Of a stretch of 64,000 nucleotides of DNA, positions 53,686 through 64,000 are shown in pieces. The first letter of the stretch is position 1; the number at the start of each line of letters is the position of its first letter. This DNA is from Flavobacterium erciyesense (lineage in GTDB: Bacteria; Bacteroidota; Bacteroidia; Flavobacteriales; Flavobacteriaceae). Below the pieces are notes generated by a model. That model made no database searches. It was not told the DNA's origin and saw nothing but the letters and a program-made list of their open reading frames with translations. The DNA is taken from positions 186,001-250,000 of the forward strand of contig NZ_JAGPXB010000002.1 of assembly GCF_018069925.1 (NCBI RefSeq). Reading direction: 5' to 3'. The position numbers and the translations under genes are program-made.

Positions 53686-55275
53686 ATGGCTTTTTTAGAA
53701 GAAATACAACGCAGAAGAACTTTTGGAATTATATCGCATCCCGATGCGGGAAAAACAACACTTACAGAAAAACTCCTCCTTTTTGGTGGCGCTATTCAAG
53801 AAGCAGGTGCTGTAAAAAACAATAAAATTAAAAAAGGAGCTACGAGTGACTTTATGGAAATTGAACGCCAAAGAGGTATCTCAGTTTCTACATCCGTTTT
53901 AGCTTTTAATTACCAAGATAAAAAAATCAACATCCTTGATACGCCTGGTCACAAGGATTTTGCCGAAGATACTTTTAGAACATTAACAGCCGTTGACAGC
54001 GTAATTGTAGTGATTGACGTTGCCAAAGGTGTCGAAGAACAAACAGAAAAATTAGTTGCTGTTTGTAGAATGCGAAAAATTCCTATTATTGTTTTCATCA
54101 ATAAATTAGACCGCGAAGGACAAGATGCTTTTGACTTAATGGACGAAGTAGAACAAAAATTAGGACTCGCTGTCACTCCATTGAGTTTCCCAATAGGAAT
54201 GGGGTATGATTTTCAAGGCATTTATAATCTATGGGAACAAAACATCAACTTATTTAGTGGTGACAGTCGCAAGAATATTGAGGAGACCATCGCTTTTTCT
54301 GATGTACAAAGTCCTGAGCTAGAAAAAATTATTGGACAAAAACCTGCAGATAAACTTCGTGAAGAACTAGAGTTAATTGATGAAGTATATCCAAAATTTG
54401 ACAGACAAGACTATTTAGATGGTAAATTGCAGCCTGTGTTTTTTGGTTCAGCGTTAAATAATTTCGGAGTTCGTGAATTATTGGATTGTTTTGTTCAAAT
54501 AGCACCATCGCCTAGACCAAAAGACTCCGAAACGAGATTAGTAGACCCTGCTGAACAAAAAATGACTGGTTTTGTTTTTAAAATCCATGCCAATATGGAT
54601 CCTAAACACCGCGACCGTTTGGCTTTTATCAAAATTGTATCTGGTACGTTTGAAAGAAATAAACCGTATTACCATGTACGTCAAAAGAAGAATTTAAAGT
54701 TCTCAAGTCCGAACGCTTTCTTTGCAGAGAAAAAAGAAATTGTTGACATATCCTATCCTGGTGATATTGTGGGTTTGCATGACACTGGAAACTTTAAAAT
54801 TGGAGATACACTTACAGAAGGTGAAATAATGAGTTTTAAAGGAATTCCGAGCTTTTCTCCAGAACATTTTAGATACATTAATAATGCGGATCCTATGAAA
54901 GCAAAGCAGCTGGATAAAGGAGTTGATCAGTTGATGGACGAAGGAGTTGCACAGCTTTTTACGCTTGAAATGAATAACAGAAAAATCATTGGAACCGTTG
55001 GTGCGCTACAATACGAAGTAATTCAATACCGATTAGAGCATGAATATGGTGCAAAATGTACTTACGAAAACTTTCCAGTTCACAAGGCTTGCTGGGTAAA
55101 ACCTAACGACTCTAAAAGTGATGAGTTTAAAGAATTCCGACGTATCAAACAGAAATTCTTGGCTCACGATAAATACGGACAATTAGTATTTTTGGCTGAC
55201 TCTGATTTTACAATTCAAATGACTCAGAGCAAATACCCTAATGTCAAATTGTTTTTTACCTCTGAATTTGAGTAA
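53686..55275 (+). CDS. prfC: Peptide chain release factor 3
   Basis: This 529-residue translational GTPase recycles release factors 1 and 2 from the ribosome. The G domain has G1 GIISHPDAGKTTLTEKLL (near residue 15), the DTPGHKDFAEDTFRTL switch region and NKLDR (G4). The C-terminal domains include AVTPLSFPIGMGYDFQGIYN and KIIGTVGALQYEVIQYRLEH. The ATG at 53686 is chosen because the P-loop must start near the N-terminus and the -7 box lies just upstream. The gene is monocistronic with its own terminator. Confidence 0.95.
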   Translation: MAFLEEIQRRRTFGIISHPDAGKTTLTEKLLLFGGAIQEAGAVKNNKIKKGATSDFMEIERQRGISVSTSVLAFNYQDKKINILDTPGHKDFAEDTFRTLTAVDSVIVVIDVAKGVEEQTEKLVAVCRMRKIPIIVFINKLDREGQDAFDLMDEVEQKLGLAVTPLSFPIGMGYDFQGIYNLWEQNINLFSGDSRKNIEETIAFSDVQSPELEKIIGQKPADKLREELELIDEVYPKFDRQDYLDGKLQPVFFGSALNNFGVRELLDCFVQIAPSPRPKDSETRLVDPAEQKMTGFVFKIHANMDPKHRDRLAFIKIVSGTFERNKPYYHVRQKKNLKFSSPNAFFAEKKEIVDISYPGDIVGLHDTGNFKIGDTLTEGEIMSFKGIPSFSPEHFRYINNADPMKAKQLDKGVDQLMDEGVAQLFTLEMNNRKIIGTVGALQYEVIQYRLEHEYGAKCTYENFPVHKACWVKPNDSKSDEFKEFRRIKQKFLAHDKYGQLVFLADSDFTIQMTQSKYPNVKLFFTSEFE

Positions 55276-55320
55276 TAAAAATGTACTGACTTATGTTATG
55301 TCAGTCCCATGAACAAAAAA

Positions 55321-55351
55321 AACGCTACTTTTTCAAGTAGCGTTTTTTTAT
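55321..55351. terminator. Bidirectional terminator after prfC
   Basis: Perfect 10-bp stem AACGCTACTT / AAGTAGCGTT with a 4-base loop and A/T runs on both sides, between prfC (+) and the small secreted protein gene (-). Confidence 0.9.
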
Positions 55352-55369
55352 ATATTCTAAAATCAATTA

Positions 55370-55723
55370 TTAGGCAATCATACTTTCTAGACTTGAAGCT
55401 TTTTTTAAGAATGCTTTTATAAGCAATCTATTTGGAGCAGTACCAGATGTAATAATTTGTTTTTTTGTTGTTGTCCCTTCTGGATTTATTGTTTTGTTAG
55501 GATCTTGTTTTGAACCCATAAACCATAAAACGAAGTTCATTGAATTTGAAGTATTAGTTGTGGAAACATTTTCTGTTTTAGTAGAAGCAACTTCTGTCTG
55601 ATTCATTTCTACAACCGTGTTTGTAGTCTGAGCGGATGAAATAGAAGACACTAAAGTAAAAGCAAGCACCATTACGGTGTTTAATATAAATTTATTGCTT
55701 ACTTTAAGAGAAAAATGCTTCAT
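55370..55723 (-). CDS. Small secreted protein, unknown
   Basis: This 117-residue protein starts at MKHFSLKVSN. The signal peptide contains FILNTVMVLAFTLVSSISSA, and a Thr/Asn-rich mature part follows (TTNTVVEMNQTEVASTKTEN). A short hydrophobic stretch (NSMNFVLWFMGSKQDP) suggests a membrane-associated or aggregating element. An upstream Met adding 31 residues would hide the signal peptide, so it is rejected. The codons are AT-rich and there is no recognised family. It sits between the prfC and rpoC loci as a probable single-gene unit. Confidence 0.65.
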   Translation of the reverse strand: MKHFSLKVSNKFILNTVMVLAFTLVSSISSAQTTNTVVEMNQTEVASTKTENVSTTNTSNSMNFVLWFMGSKQDPNKTINPEGTTTKKQIITSGTAPNRLLIKAFLKKASSLESMIA

Positions 55724-56027
55724 ATTACTTTCTAATTTTATTGGGATATTTGCTTTTCCTATATCTCGAGAACGAAAGTACAACATTAGTATATTGTCAA
55801 AAAATATTCTCGACAAAGCGCTTTAAAACTCGTTCAAAGCACAAATTGAGCACATGAAGCACTGTTAAACTGCATCTTAACAGAAATCAAGGGTGAGTAC
55901 AACTGGAAAACTCCACAATAGAAAATCAATTGAAATTTTATATCTACCAAATAAAAAACCATTTCAGGCATTCAAAATAGTGCATAAAAAAAGGCTCCAG
56001 AAAAACTGGAGCCTTTTGAACTATTCT
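55724..56027. other. Gene-less spacer with rpoC-operon terminator
   Basis: 304 bases. The only recognised feature is the terminator at 55990-56016; the rest is AT-rich. Confidence 0.4.
55990..56016 (-). terminator. Terminator of the rpoBC-DUF3467 operon
   Basis: Perfect 11-bp stem AAAGGCTCCAG / CTGGAGCCTTT with a 5-base loop and an A run to its left that is a T run on the minus strand, 12 bases after the DUF3467 stop codon. Confidence 0.9.
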
Positions 56028-56333
56028 TTATGCTTGGCCAGCCGGACCAAAATTTAAAGGAATTGGGGCTTGATCTGTATCTTTGATCTCACCATGAGCG
56101 ATTTCAAATCTATGAATATTTTCTCCAATTGCTTTTAATAATCTTTTAGCATGCTGAGGTGTCAAAACAATTCTTGACTTTACCTTTGCTTTAGGTATAC
56201 CTGGCATGATGCTTACAAAGTCTAGAACAAACTCAGACGAAGAGTGATTGATTATTGCTAAGTTAGAATAAATTCCTTCAGCCGTAATTTCATCCAATTC
56301 GATATTAATTTGATCTTGTGGTTGATCTTTCAT
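56028..56333 (-). CDS. DUF3467 domain protein
   Basis: This 101-residue protein carries the DUF3467 opening INIELDEITAEGIYSNLAII, then NHSSSEFVLDFVSIMPG and RIVLTPQHAKRLLKAIGENI. It is of unknown function but is regularly linked to rpoC in Bacteroidota. It begins 82 bp after the rpoC stop on the same strand, with an imperfect hairpin in between (56362-56402), and is followed by a strong terminator. It is a probable last gene of the rpoB-rpoC-DUF3467 transcription unit and small enough to be a regulatory factor. Confidence 0.9.
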   Translation of the reverse strand: MKDQPQDQINIELDEITAEGIYSNLAIINHSSSEFVLDFVSIMPGIPKAKVKSRIVLTPQHAKRLLKAIGENIHRFEIAHGEIKDTDQAPIPLNFGPAGQA

Positions 56334-56361
56334 ATTTTTAGTATTTAGTGGTTAGTTAAAT

Positions 56362-56402
56362 AGTCCTCAGTGATTAAACTTTATGAAAAATCACTAAGGA
56401 CT
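56362..56402. repeat. Intercistronic hairpin between rpoC and DUF3467
   Basis: Arms AGTCCTCAGTGATT / AATCACTAAGGACT (one mismatch) around a 13-base loop, between the rpoC stop and the DUF3467 start. It could attenuate or process the transcript; no T run follows, so it is not a simple terminator. Confidence 0.6.
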
Positions 56403-56415
56403 AGGCACTAAAACC

Positions 56416-59400
56416 TTAATAGATGTACTCCTCTTTGTTAGCCATCATATCATTGTAATCGTCTTTTGAACCTACAATTGTGTGATCGTACTCTCTCATA
56501 CCTGTACCGGCTGGGATTCTGTGACCTACAATTACATTTTCTTTCAATCCTTCTAAGTAATCAATTTTACCTGCAACTGCAGCTTCATTTAATACTTTAG
56601 TAGTTTCCTGGAACGATGCCGCAGAGATGAATGATTTGGTTTGTAACGATGCTCTTGTAATACCCTGTAATACTGGAGTTGCTGTTGCAGTTACCACATC
56701 ACGAGCTACTACTAGATTTTTATCTGTACGTTTCAATAAAGAGTTTTCGTCACGCAACTCACGAGGCGTAATGATTTGTCCTTCTTTTAATACAGCCGAA
56801 TCTCCAGCATCCTCTACCACTTTCATACCGTATAACTTATCGTTTTGAACGATGAAATCTTTAGTATGAATCAATTGATCTTCTAAGAATAAAGTATCAC
56901 CTGGATCTTGTACTCTTACTTTACGCATCATTTGACGAATAACAACCTCGAAGTGTTTGTCGTTAATTTTTACACCTTGTAAACGGTATACTTCTTGAAT
57001 TTCATTCACCAAGTACTGTTGAACAGCAGCTGGACCTTGAATTCTTAAAATATCATCTGGAGTAATTGCTCCGTCAGACAATGGTACACCTGCTCTTACG
57101 AAGTCATTCTCTTGAACAAGAATTTGGCTTGATAATTTAACTAGGTATTTACGAACATCTCCAAATTTAGATTCGATAACAATTTCGCGGTTACCTCTTT
57201 TGATTTTTCCAAAAGAAACAACACCATCAATTTCAGAAACTACAGCTGGGTTAGATGGATTACGAGCTTCTAACAACTCTGTAATTCTTGGTAAACCTCC
57301 GGTAATATCTCCCGATTTAGAAGAACGACGAGGGATTTTCACCAAGACTTTACCTGCTTTAATTTTCTCACCGTTTTCAACCATCAAGTGGGCTCCAACT
57401 GGTAAGTTGTATGAACGAATCAATTCACCATCTTTACCGTAAACCAATAAAGTTGGGATTAATTTTTTAGCTCTTGATTCAGAAATTACTTTTTCTTGGA
57501 AACCAGTTTGCTCATCGATTTCAACCATGAACGATTGTCCTTGCTCTAAATCTTCGTAAGCAATTTTACCAGTAAACTCAGAAACAATAACCCCGTTATA
57601 TGGATCCCATTTACAGATAACTTCTCCTTTTGCAACAGATTGACCATCTGCAACAAAAATACTAGAACCGTAAGGAATGTTGTTAGTACTTAATAAAATA
57701 CCTGTTCTTTCGTCAATTAATTTCAATTCAGTAGAACGAGAAACAACAATATCAACTGAGTTTCCTTCGCTATCTTCTCCTTTAACAGTTTTAAGATCTT
57801 CAATTTCAAGCTTACCTGCAAACTTAGTTACAATGCTTGATTCTTCAGAAATACCACCCGCAACCCCTCCAACGTGGAAAGTACGTAATGTTAACTGTGT
57901 ACCTGGCTCACCAATAGACTGTGCTGCAATTACACCAACAGCTTCACCTCTTTGAGTCATTTTACCAGTTGCTAGGTTACGACCGTAGCACTTAGCACAA
58001 ATTCCTTTTAGAGCCTCACATGTTAATGGAGAACGAACTTCAACTTTCTCTATTGGAGAAGCGTCGATCGCTTTCATAATTACTTCAGTAATTTGCTCAC
58101 CTGAACGAACTAGTACTTCGCTTGTCAAAGGATTGATTAAATCTTGTAACACTACACGTCCTAAGATTCTCTCTCCTAATGATTCTACGATTTCTTCGTT
58201 CTTTTTCAATGCTGAAACTTCAACACCTCTTAAAGTACCACAATCATCGATGTTTACAATTACGTCTTGTGAAACGTCATGTAACCTACGAGTCAAGTAA
58301 CCAGCATCGGCTGTTTTAAGAGCGGTATCCGCAAGACCTTTACGAGCACCGTGAGTAGAGATAAAGTACTCAAGAATCGAAAGACCTTCTTTAAAGTTAG
58401 AAAGAATTGGGTTTTCAATAATTTCACCACCACCAGCAGTAGATTTTTTAGGCTTAGCCATCAAACCACGCATACCAGTTAACTGACGAATTTGTTCCTT
58501 AGAACCCCTCGCTCCAGAGTCAAGCATCATGTACACAGAGTTAAATCCTTGTTGATCTTCTCTAATGTTTTTCATTGCTAACTCTGTTAACTGTGCATTA
58601 GCAGAAGTCCAAACATCAATAACTTGGTTGTAACGCTCGTTATTAGTAATAAGACCCATGTTATAGTTAGCAGAGATACCTTGAACTTGCTCTCTTGCAT
58701 CAGCAATTAACTTAGGTTTTTGGTCTGGAATTCTAATATCACCTAATGAGAATGACAATCCACCTTTGAAGGCAAATTTGTACCCCATATCTTTCATGTT
58801 ATCCAAGAAAGCAGCAGTAGTAGGTACATCTGTACAGCTAAGTACGTGACCAATAATATCTCTTAAGTTTTTCTTTGTCAATACGTCATTGATATAACCA
58901 GCTGCTTCAGGAACAACTTCGTTAAACAATACACGTCCAGCAGTAGTTTGAATGATTTGGTAAACTAATTCACCAGCCTCATTGAAATCTTTTGCTCTAA
59001 TTTTAACACGAGCATTCAATTCTACTCTTCCTTCATTCAAAGCGATATTCACCTCTTCAGCAGAATAGAATGTAATTCCTTCACCTAAAATTTTCAATTC
59101 AGGAGTTGACAAACGTTCTTTGGTCATATAATATAGACCCAAGACCATATCCTGAGATGGTACAGTAATTGGAGCACCATTTGCAGGGTTCAAAATGTTG
59201 TGCGAACCTAACATTAACAACTGAGCCTCTAGGATAGCCTCTGGTCCTAATGGTAAGTGTACCGCCATTTGATCCCCATCAAAATCCGCATTAAATGCCG
59301 TACAAACTAAAGGGTGCAATTGGATTGCTTTTCCTTCAATTAATTTTGGTTGGAATGCTTGAATACCTAGTCTGTGCAAAGTAGGAGCACGGTTTAATAA

Positions 59401-60729
59401 GATTGGGTGACCTTTGATTACATTTTCAAGGATATCCCAAACAACAGGCTCTTTTTTATCAATTATTTTTTTAGCAGATTTAACTGTTTTTACAATTCCT
59501 CTTTCGATCAATTTACGAATCACAAAAGGTTTGTACAACTCAGCTGCCATATCCTTAGGAATACCGCACTCTGACAATTTTAATTCTGGTCCAACAACAA
59601 TTACCGAACGAGCAGAATAATCCACACGTTTACCCAATAAGTTTTGACGGAAACGACCTTGCTTACCTTTTAACGAGTCAGAAAGTGATTTCAACGGTCT
59701 GTTTGATTCTGTTTTAACAGCAGATGCTTTACGCGTGTTGTCAAATAATGAATCTACAGATTCTTGCAACATACGTTTCTCGTTTCTCAAGATAACTTCT
59801 GGAGCTTTGATCTCCATTAATCTTTTCAAACGGTTGTTACGGATGATTACACGACGGTATAAATCATTCAAATCTGAAGTTGCAAAACGACCTCCATCAA
59901 GTGGCACAAGCGGACGCAATTCTGGTGGAATAACTGGTACCACTTTCATAATCATCCACTCAGGACGGTTTTCGCGGTTTAAGTTAGACTCACGGAAAGA
60001 TTCAACTACTTGTAATCTTTTTAAAGCTTCTGTTTTACGTTGTTTAGACGTTTCATTGTTAGCGCTGTGTCTTAATGAATATGATAATGCATCAAGATCA
60101 ATTCTTGCTAACAAATCCATAATACACTCTGCTCCCATTTTGGCAACAAATTTATTAGGATCAAAATCATCTAAATATTGGTTGTCTGCAGGAAGGGTAT
60201 CTAAAATATTCAAATACTCCTCTTCAGTCAAGAAATCTAATCTTTGTAATGATTCGCCATCAGCATTTTTAGCAATACCAGCTTGGATTACTACGTATCT
60301 TTCGTAGTAAATAATCATATCTAATTTCTTAGAAGGAAGACCAAGGATATAACCAATTTTGTTTGGCAAAGAACGGAAATACCAAATATGAGCAATTGGC
60401 ACTACAAGATTAATGTGACCTACTCTATCTCTACGTACTTTTTTCTCTGTAACTTCAACACCACAGCGGTCGCAAATGATACCCTTGTAACGAATTCTTT
60501 TGTATTTTCCACACGCACATTCGAAATCCTTTACAGGTCCGAAAATACGTTCGCAAAAAAGACCATCACGCTCAGGTTTGTGCGTTCTATAGTTGATCGT
60601 TTCTGGCTTTAATACTTCACCTCTTGACTCTTTTAAGATTGATTCTGGTGATGCTAATCCAATAGAAATTTTATTAAACCTTTTAACTTGGTTTTTATCT
60701 TTATTGTTATTATTTCTGTTATTCATCAT
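56416..60729 (-). CDS. rpoC: RNA polymerase subunit beta-prime
   Basis: This 1437-residue core enzyme subunit starts at [12 protein letters not shown]. An upstream in-frame Met adds 22 residues unlike the family. The active-site motif NADFDGDQM lies near residues 480-488, and the N-terminal zinc site uses Cys71, Cys73, Cys86 and Cys89. The second zinc site is [13 protein letters not shown]. The length matches the Bacteroidota subunit (about 1430 residues). It is separated from rpoB by 267 bp, more than a typical operon gap, containing a long hairpin, but both are on the same strand and almost certainly form one operon. Confidence 0.97.
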   Translation of the reverse strand: MMNNRNNNNKDKNQVKRFNKISIGLASPESILKESRGEVLKPETINYRTHKPERDGLFCERIFGPVKDFECACGKYKRIRYKGIICDRCGVEVTEKKVRRDRVGHINLVVPIAHIWYFRSLPNKIGYILGLPSKKLDMIIYYERYVVIQAGIAKNADGESLQRLDFLTEEEYLNILDTLPADNQYLDDFDPNKFVAKMGAECIMDLLARIDLDALSYSLRHSANNETSKQRKTEALKRLQVVESFRESNLNRENRPEWMIMKVVPVIPPELRPLVPLDGGRFATSDLNDLYRRVIIRNNRLKRLMEIKAPEVILRNEKRMLQESVDSLFDNTRKASAVKTESNRPLKSLSDSLKGKQGRFRQNLLGKRVDYSARSVIVVGPELKLSECGIPKDMAAELYKPFVIRKLIERGIVKTVKSAKKIIDKKEPVVWDILENVIKGHPILLNRAPTLHRLGIQAFQPKLIEGKAIQLHPLVCTAFNADFDGDQMAVHLPLGPEAILEAQLLMLGSHNILNPANGAPITVPSQDMVLGLYYMTKERLSTPELKILGEGITFYSAEEVNIALNEGRVELNARVKIRAKDFNEAGELVYQIIQTTAGRVLFNEVVPEAAGYINDVLTKKNLRDIIGHVLSCTDVPTTAAFLDNMKDMGYKFAFKGGLSFSLGDIRIPDQKPKLIADAREQVQGISANYNMGLITNNERYNQVIDVWTSANAQLTELAMKNIREDQQGFNSVYMMLDSGARGSKEQIRQLTGMRGLMAKPKKSTAGGGEIIENPILSNFKEGLSILEYFISTHGARKGLADTALKTADAGYLTRRLHDVSQDVIVNIDDCGTLRGVEVSALKKNEEIVESLGERILGRVVLQDLINPLTSEVLVRSGEQITEVIMKAIDASPIEKVEVRSPLTCEALKGICAKCYGRNLATGKMTQRGEAVGVIAAQSIGEPGTQLTLRTFHVGGVAGGISEESSIVTKFAGKLEIEDLKTVKGEDSEGNSVDIVVSRSTELKLIDERTGILLSTNNIPYGSSIFVADGQSVAKGEVICKWDPYNGVIVSEFTGKIAYEDLEQGQSFMVEIDEQTGFQEKVISESRAKKLIPTLLVYGKDGELIRSYNLPVGAHLMVENGEKIKAGKVLVKIPRRSSKSGDITGGLPRITELLEARNPSNPAVVSEIDGVVSFGKIKRGNREIVIESKFGDVRKYLVKLSSQILVQENDFVRAGVPLSDGAITPDDILRIQGPAAVQQYLVNEIQEVYRLQGVKINDKHFEVVIRQMMRKVRVQDPGDTLFLEDQLIHTKDFIVQNDKLYGMKVVEDAGDSAVLKEGQIITPRELRDENSLLKRTDKNLVVARDVVTATATPVLQGITRASLQTKSFISAASFQETTKVLNEAAVAGKIDYLEGLKENVIVGHRIPAGTGMREYDHTIVGSKDDYNDMMANKEEYIY

Positions 60730-60935
60730 AGTTTCTACTATTGATTTATCTGCAATTAAAAAATTGATTTTTGTGTTGGTCTCGGTCTTAAACATTTAGT
60801 TCAAACGTCAACAATAACACTACCACGAATTACTTCTCTAAACCTCAAGCCCTTGCTTGAAGTGCTAGTTATTGAACTCTAAAACTCAATAAAAAATCGG
60901 AACGGTTTACGGGTATAAATCTTGAAAACTAATTT

Positions 60936-60988
60936 AAAAAGTAATCAGTGTTCAGTATTCAACATACATTGAACACTGACCACTTTTT
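60936..60988. repeat. Long hairpin between rpoB and rpoC
   Basis: Arms of 19 bases with two mismatches (AAAAAGTAATCAGTGTTCA / TGAACACTGACCACTTTTT) and a 15-base loop. It lies just after the rpoB stop. Since rpoC must be expressed with rpoB, it is more likely a processing or attenuation signal than a full terminator. Confidence 0.65.
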
Positions 60989-60996
60989 ACTGAATA

Positions 60997-63900
60997 TTAT
61001 TCTTCTAATCTGATATCTAAACCAAGACCTTTCAATTCATGCATCAATACATTGAATGATTCAGGTAATCCTGGCTCTGGCATAGATTCTCCTTTAACGA
61101 TTGCCTCGTACGTTTTAGCTCTACCAATTACGTCATCCGATTTCACTGTCAAGATTTCACGAAGTGTACTAGAAGCTCCATAAGCCTCTAATGCCCAAAC
61201 TTCCATCTCTCCAAAACGCTGACCTCCAAATTGTGCTTTACCTCCAAGTGGCTGCTGAGTGATTAAAGAGTACGGTCCGATAGAACGTGCGTGCATCTTG
61301 TCATCAACCATGTGACCTAATTTCAACATGTAAATTACACCTACAGTTGCAGCTTGGTGGAAACGCTCTCCAGTACCACCATCATACAAATGCGTATGAC
61401 CAAAACGAGGTACTCCAGCTTCATCCGTTAAAGCATTGATTTCGTCTAAAGATGCTCCGTCAAAAATTGGTGTAGCAAATTTTCTGCCCAAGTTCATACC
61501 AGCCCATCCTAATACTGTTTCATAAATCTGACCAATGTTCATACGAGAAGGTACCCCAAGTGGGTTCAATACGATATCAACTGGTGTTCCATCTTCAAGG
61601 AAAGGCATATCTTCATGACGTACGATACGAGCAACAATACCTTTGTTACCGTGACGACCCGCCATCTTATCACCCACTTTTAACTTACGTTTTTTAGCGA
61701 TGTATACTTTAGCTAATTTCAAAATTCCTGCTGGCAATTCATCTCCGACAGTAATCGTGAATTTCTCTCTACGTAATGCACCTTGTAAGTCGTTCAATTT
61801 AATTTTATAGTTATGAATTAAATCATTAACCATAGTATTCGTAGCATCATCAGCTACCCATTGACCTTTACTTAAGTGAGCAAAATCCTCTACTGCATAA
61901 AGCATTTTTTGAGTGTATTTTTTACCTTTTGGTAAAACCTCTTCACCCAAATCATTCATTACCCCTTGAGATGTTTTTCCGTTAACGATCAAGAAAAGTT
62001 TTTCAACTAGTTTGTCTTTTAACTCAACAAACTTCACTTCAAACTCCATTTCAAGTGCACCTAATGCATCCTTGTCTTGGGTACGTTTACGCTTATCTTT
62101 TACCGCTCTTGCGAACAATTTTTTATCTAAAACAACACCATGTAAAGAAGGAGAAGCTTTCAAAGAAGCATCTTTTACATCACCTGCTTTATCACCAAAG
62201 ATGGCACGCAATAATTTCTCCTCTGGAGTTGGATCTGATTCCCCTTTTGGAGTAATCTTTCCGATAAGAATGTCACCAGGCTTCACCTCGGCTCCAATTC
62301 TAATCATACCGTTTTCATCCAAGTCTTTTGTAGCCTCTTCAGAAACGTTAGGAATATCATTCGTTAATTCTTCGTTACCCAATTTCGTATCTCTTACTTC
62401 TAATGAGTAATCATCTACGTGGATTGAAGTAAAGATGTCATCACGAACTACTTTCTCAGAAATTACAATCGCATCCTCAAAGTTATAACCTTTCCATGGC
62501 ATAAACGCCACTTTCAAGTTACGACCCAATGCTAATTCTCCATTTTGAGTAGCATATCCTTCAGATAAAACTTGACCTGGAACAACTCTATCCCCTTTTC
62601 TTACGATAGGTTTCAAGTTAATACTTGTTCCTTGGTTAGTTTTTCTAAACTTAATTAAGTTGTATGTTTTTTCATCAGGCTCAAAACTTACCATTCTTTC
62701 TTCTTCAGAACGATCGTATTTGATAGTGATGATGTTTGCGTCAACATACTCAATAACTCCATGACCTTCAGCATTAATCAATACTCTAGAATCAGAAGCT
62801 ACTTGACGCTCTAAACCGGTACCTACAATTGGAGCTTCAGGGCGTATCAATGGTACGGCCTGACGCATCATGTTCGATCCCATCAAAGCTCTGTTCGCAT
62901 CATCATGTTCCAAGAAAGGAATCAACGATGCAGAAATAGAGGCAATTTGGTTTGGAGCAACGTCAGTATAATCAACATTTGAAGGATCAATAACAGGGAA
63001 ATCACCTTCTTGACGCGCAATTACGTCTTCGGCAGTAATTTTACCAGAATTGTCCATTTGAATGTTGGCTTGTGCAATTAACATTCCTTCCTCTTCCTCG
63101 GCACTAAGGTATACTGGAGTAGATTCTAAATCTACAACACCATTAGTTACTTTGCGGTAAGGAGTTTCGATGAATCCCATTCCATTCACTTTAGCATAAA
63201 CACCAAGTGAAGAGATCAATCCAATGTTTGGTCCCTCAGGAGTTTCGATTGGACATAAACGCCCGTAGTGCGTATAGTGAACGTCACGAACCTCAAATCC
63301 TGCTCTTTCTCTAGATAGTCCACCTGGTCCAAGTGCAGATAATCTTCGCTTGTGCGTGATTTCAGCCAATGGATTGGTTTGGTCCATAAATTGAGACAAT
63401 TGGTTGGTACCAAAGAATGAGTTAATTACAGAAGATAATGTTTTAGCATTGATCAAATCAATAGGTGTAAACACCTCATTATCTCTTACGTTCATTCTTT
63501 CGCGAATAGTTCTTGCCATACGAGCAAGACCAACACCAAATTGTTGAGAAAGTTGTTCACCAACAGTTCTAACTCTTCGGTTAGATAAGTGATCAATATC
63601 ATCAATCTCCGCTTTAGAGTTGATTAATTCAATCAAATATTTTACGATGGTTATGATATCCTCTTTGGTCAAGACTTGCTTTTCCATTGGCGTATCTAAA
63701 CCTAACTTTTTATTAATTCTGTAACGACCTACTTCACCTAAGTTATAACGTTGATCAGAGAAGAATAATTTATCAATGATACCACGTGCTGTTTCTTCAT
63801 CAGGCGGTTCTGCGTTACGCAATTGTCTATAGATGTGCTCAACAGCCTCTTTCTCAGAGTTTGTTGGATCCTTTTGTAACGTATTGTGAATGATAGCATA

Positions 63901-64000
63901 ATCACCTTGATTAGCATCCTCTTTATGCAATAAGATAGACTTAACGTTAGAATCAATAATTTCTTCCACATTATCTTTGTCGATAATAGTATCTCTATCA
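60997..64000 (-). CDS. rpoB: RNA polymerase subunit beta, partial
   Basis: The right edge of the window cuts the gene: the frame stays open to base 64000, with the true start outside. About 1000 residues are present, ending [13 protein letters not shown]. The rifampicin-binding cluster is wild-type: [19 protein letters not shown] with the Asp of FMDQ, His of ITHKRR and Ser of LSALGPGG unchanged. The usual length is about 1270 residues, so the missing part is the N-terminal ~270. The GTG at 63969 is an internal Val codon in this frame, not a start. With rpoC it forms the core of RNA polymerase. Confidence 0.97.
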   Translation of the reverse strand, partial: DRDTIIDKDNVEEIIDSNVKSILLHKEDANQGDYAIIHNTLQKDPTNSEKEAVEHIYRQLRNAEPPDEETARGIIDKLFFSDQRYNLGEVGRYRINKKLGLDTPMEKQVLTKEDIITIVKYLIELINSKAEIDDIDHLSNRRVRTVGEQLSQQFGVGLARMARTIRERMNVRDNEVFTPIDLINAKTLSSVINSFFGTNQLSQFMDQTNPLAEITHKRRLSALGPGGLSRERAGFEVRDVHYTHYGRLCPIETPEGPNIGLISSLGVYAKVNGMGFIETPYRKVTNGVVDLESTPVYLSAEEEEGMLIAQANIQMDNSGKITAEDVIARQEGDFPVIDPSNVDYTDVAPNQIASISASLIPFLEHDDANRALMGSNMMRQAVPLIRPEAPIVGTGLERQVASDSRVLINAEGHGVIEYVDANIITIKYDRSEEERMVSFEPDEKTYNLIKFRKTNQGTSINLKPIVRKGDRVVPGQVLSEGYATQNGELALGRNLKVAFMPWKGYNFEDAIVISEKVVRDDIFTSIHVDDYSLEVRDTKLGNEELTNDIPNVSEEATKDLDENGMIRIGAEVKPGDILIGKITPKGESDPTPEEKLLRAIFGDKAGDVKDASLKASPSLHGVVLDKKLFARAVKDKRKRTQDKDALGALEMEFEVKFVELKDKLVEKLFLIVNGKTSQGVMNDLGEEVLPKGKKYTQKMLYAVEDFAHLSKGQWVADDATNTMVNDLIHNYKIKLNDLQGALRREKFTITVGDELPAGILKLAKVYIAKKRKLKVGDKMAGRHGNKGIVARIVRHEDMPFLEDGTPVDIVLNPLGVPSRMNIGQIYETVLGWAGMNLGRKFATPIFDGASLDEINALTDEAGVPRFGHTHLYDGGTGERFHQAATVGVIYMLKLGHMVDDKMHARSIGPYSLITQQPLGGKAQFGGQRFGEMEVWALEAYGASSTLREILTVKSDDVIGRAKTYEAIVKGESMPEPGLPESFNVLMHELKGLGLDIRLEE

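Noticed and set aside
59735..60307. 190-codon open frame on the + strand opposite rpoC
   Set aside because: It is antisense to a highly conserved gene, has no recognisable domain, and reflects codon bias of rpoC.

Overview
The window reads as chromosomal DNA of a member of the Bacteroidota, most likely Flavobacterium or a close relative (Flavobacteriaceae). The evidence is low GC with very AT-rich spacers, a SusC/SusD pair with a Bacteroidota-type ECF sigma factor and FecR anti-sigma factor, a heterodimeric methylmalonyl-CoA mutase, rpoB-rpoC followed by a DUF3467 gene, and -7 promoter boxes of the Bacteroidota form TAnnTTTG. Shine-Dalgarno signals are not obvious, so starts were chosen from domain boundaries. 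No tRNA, rRNA, CRISPR array, transposase or integrase gene was found.

Layout. Bases 1-19.9 kb are mostly ordinary housekeeping DNA. They hold the end of an RsmI-like methyltransferase, a methionine-type aminotransferase, a 2,4-dienoyl-CoA-reductase-type SDR, a stress/redox group (YceI, pirin, Crp-type regulator), uridine kinase, a DivIC/FtsB-like protein, both subunits of methylmalonyl-CoA mutase, cell-wall genes (lysozyme-like protein, MltG), DapF, an HtrA protease, an N-terminally extended GAPDH and an APC permease. Bases 20.2-27.3 kb are an accessory block. It starts with a one-gene ABC-ATPase/Toprim (DUF4435) protein resembling fused PARIS-type phage defence, and continues with small, unrelated, same-strand genes (membrane, SIMPL, RDD, TonB-C, lipocalin-sized, CarboxypepD-reg, and a broken glycine-zipper gene). 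These are separated by about 130-bp GC-rich inverted-arm elements, three of which begin exactly 10 bases after a stop codon.

Bases 27.4-30.1 kb hold a 3-hydroxyisobutyrate-dehydrogenase-family enzyme, a GAF-PAS protein with a histidine-kinase dimerisation helix but no ATPase domain, and a CDGSH iron-sulfur protein. Bases 39.6-30.2 kb (minus strand) look like one regulated outer-membrane uptake locus: ECF sigma, FecR, SusC with an STN signalling domain, SusD, a surface lipoprotein and a di-haem cytochrome c peroxidase. It has no glycoside hydrolase, so the substrate may not be a glycan.

Bases 40-64 kb return to core functions: a GT9 glycosyltransferase, a VOC protein, a four-LysM NlpC/P60 hydrolase, two different aconitases side by side (AcnA-type and AcnB), a MoxR ATPase, a SurA-like foldase, a GH13 amylase lipoprotein, release factor 3, a small secreted protein, DUF3467, rpoC, and rpoB running off the right edge. 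Many gene ends carry clear hairpin/T-tract terminators, several of them shared by convergent genes.
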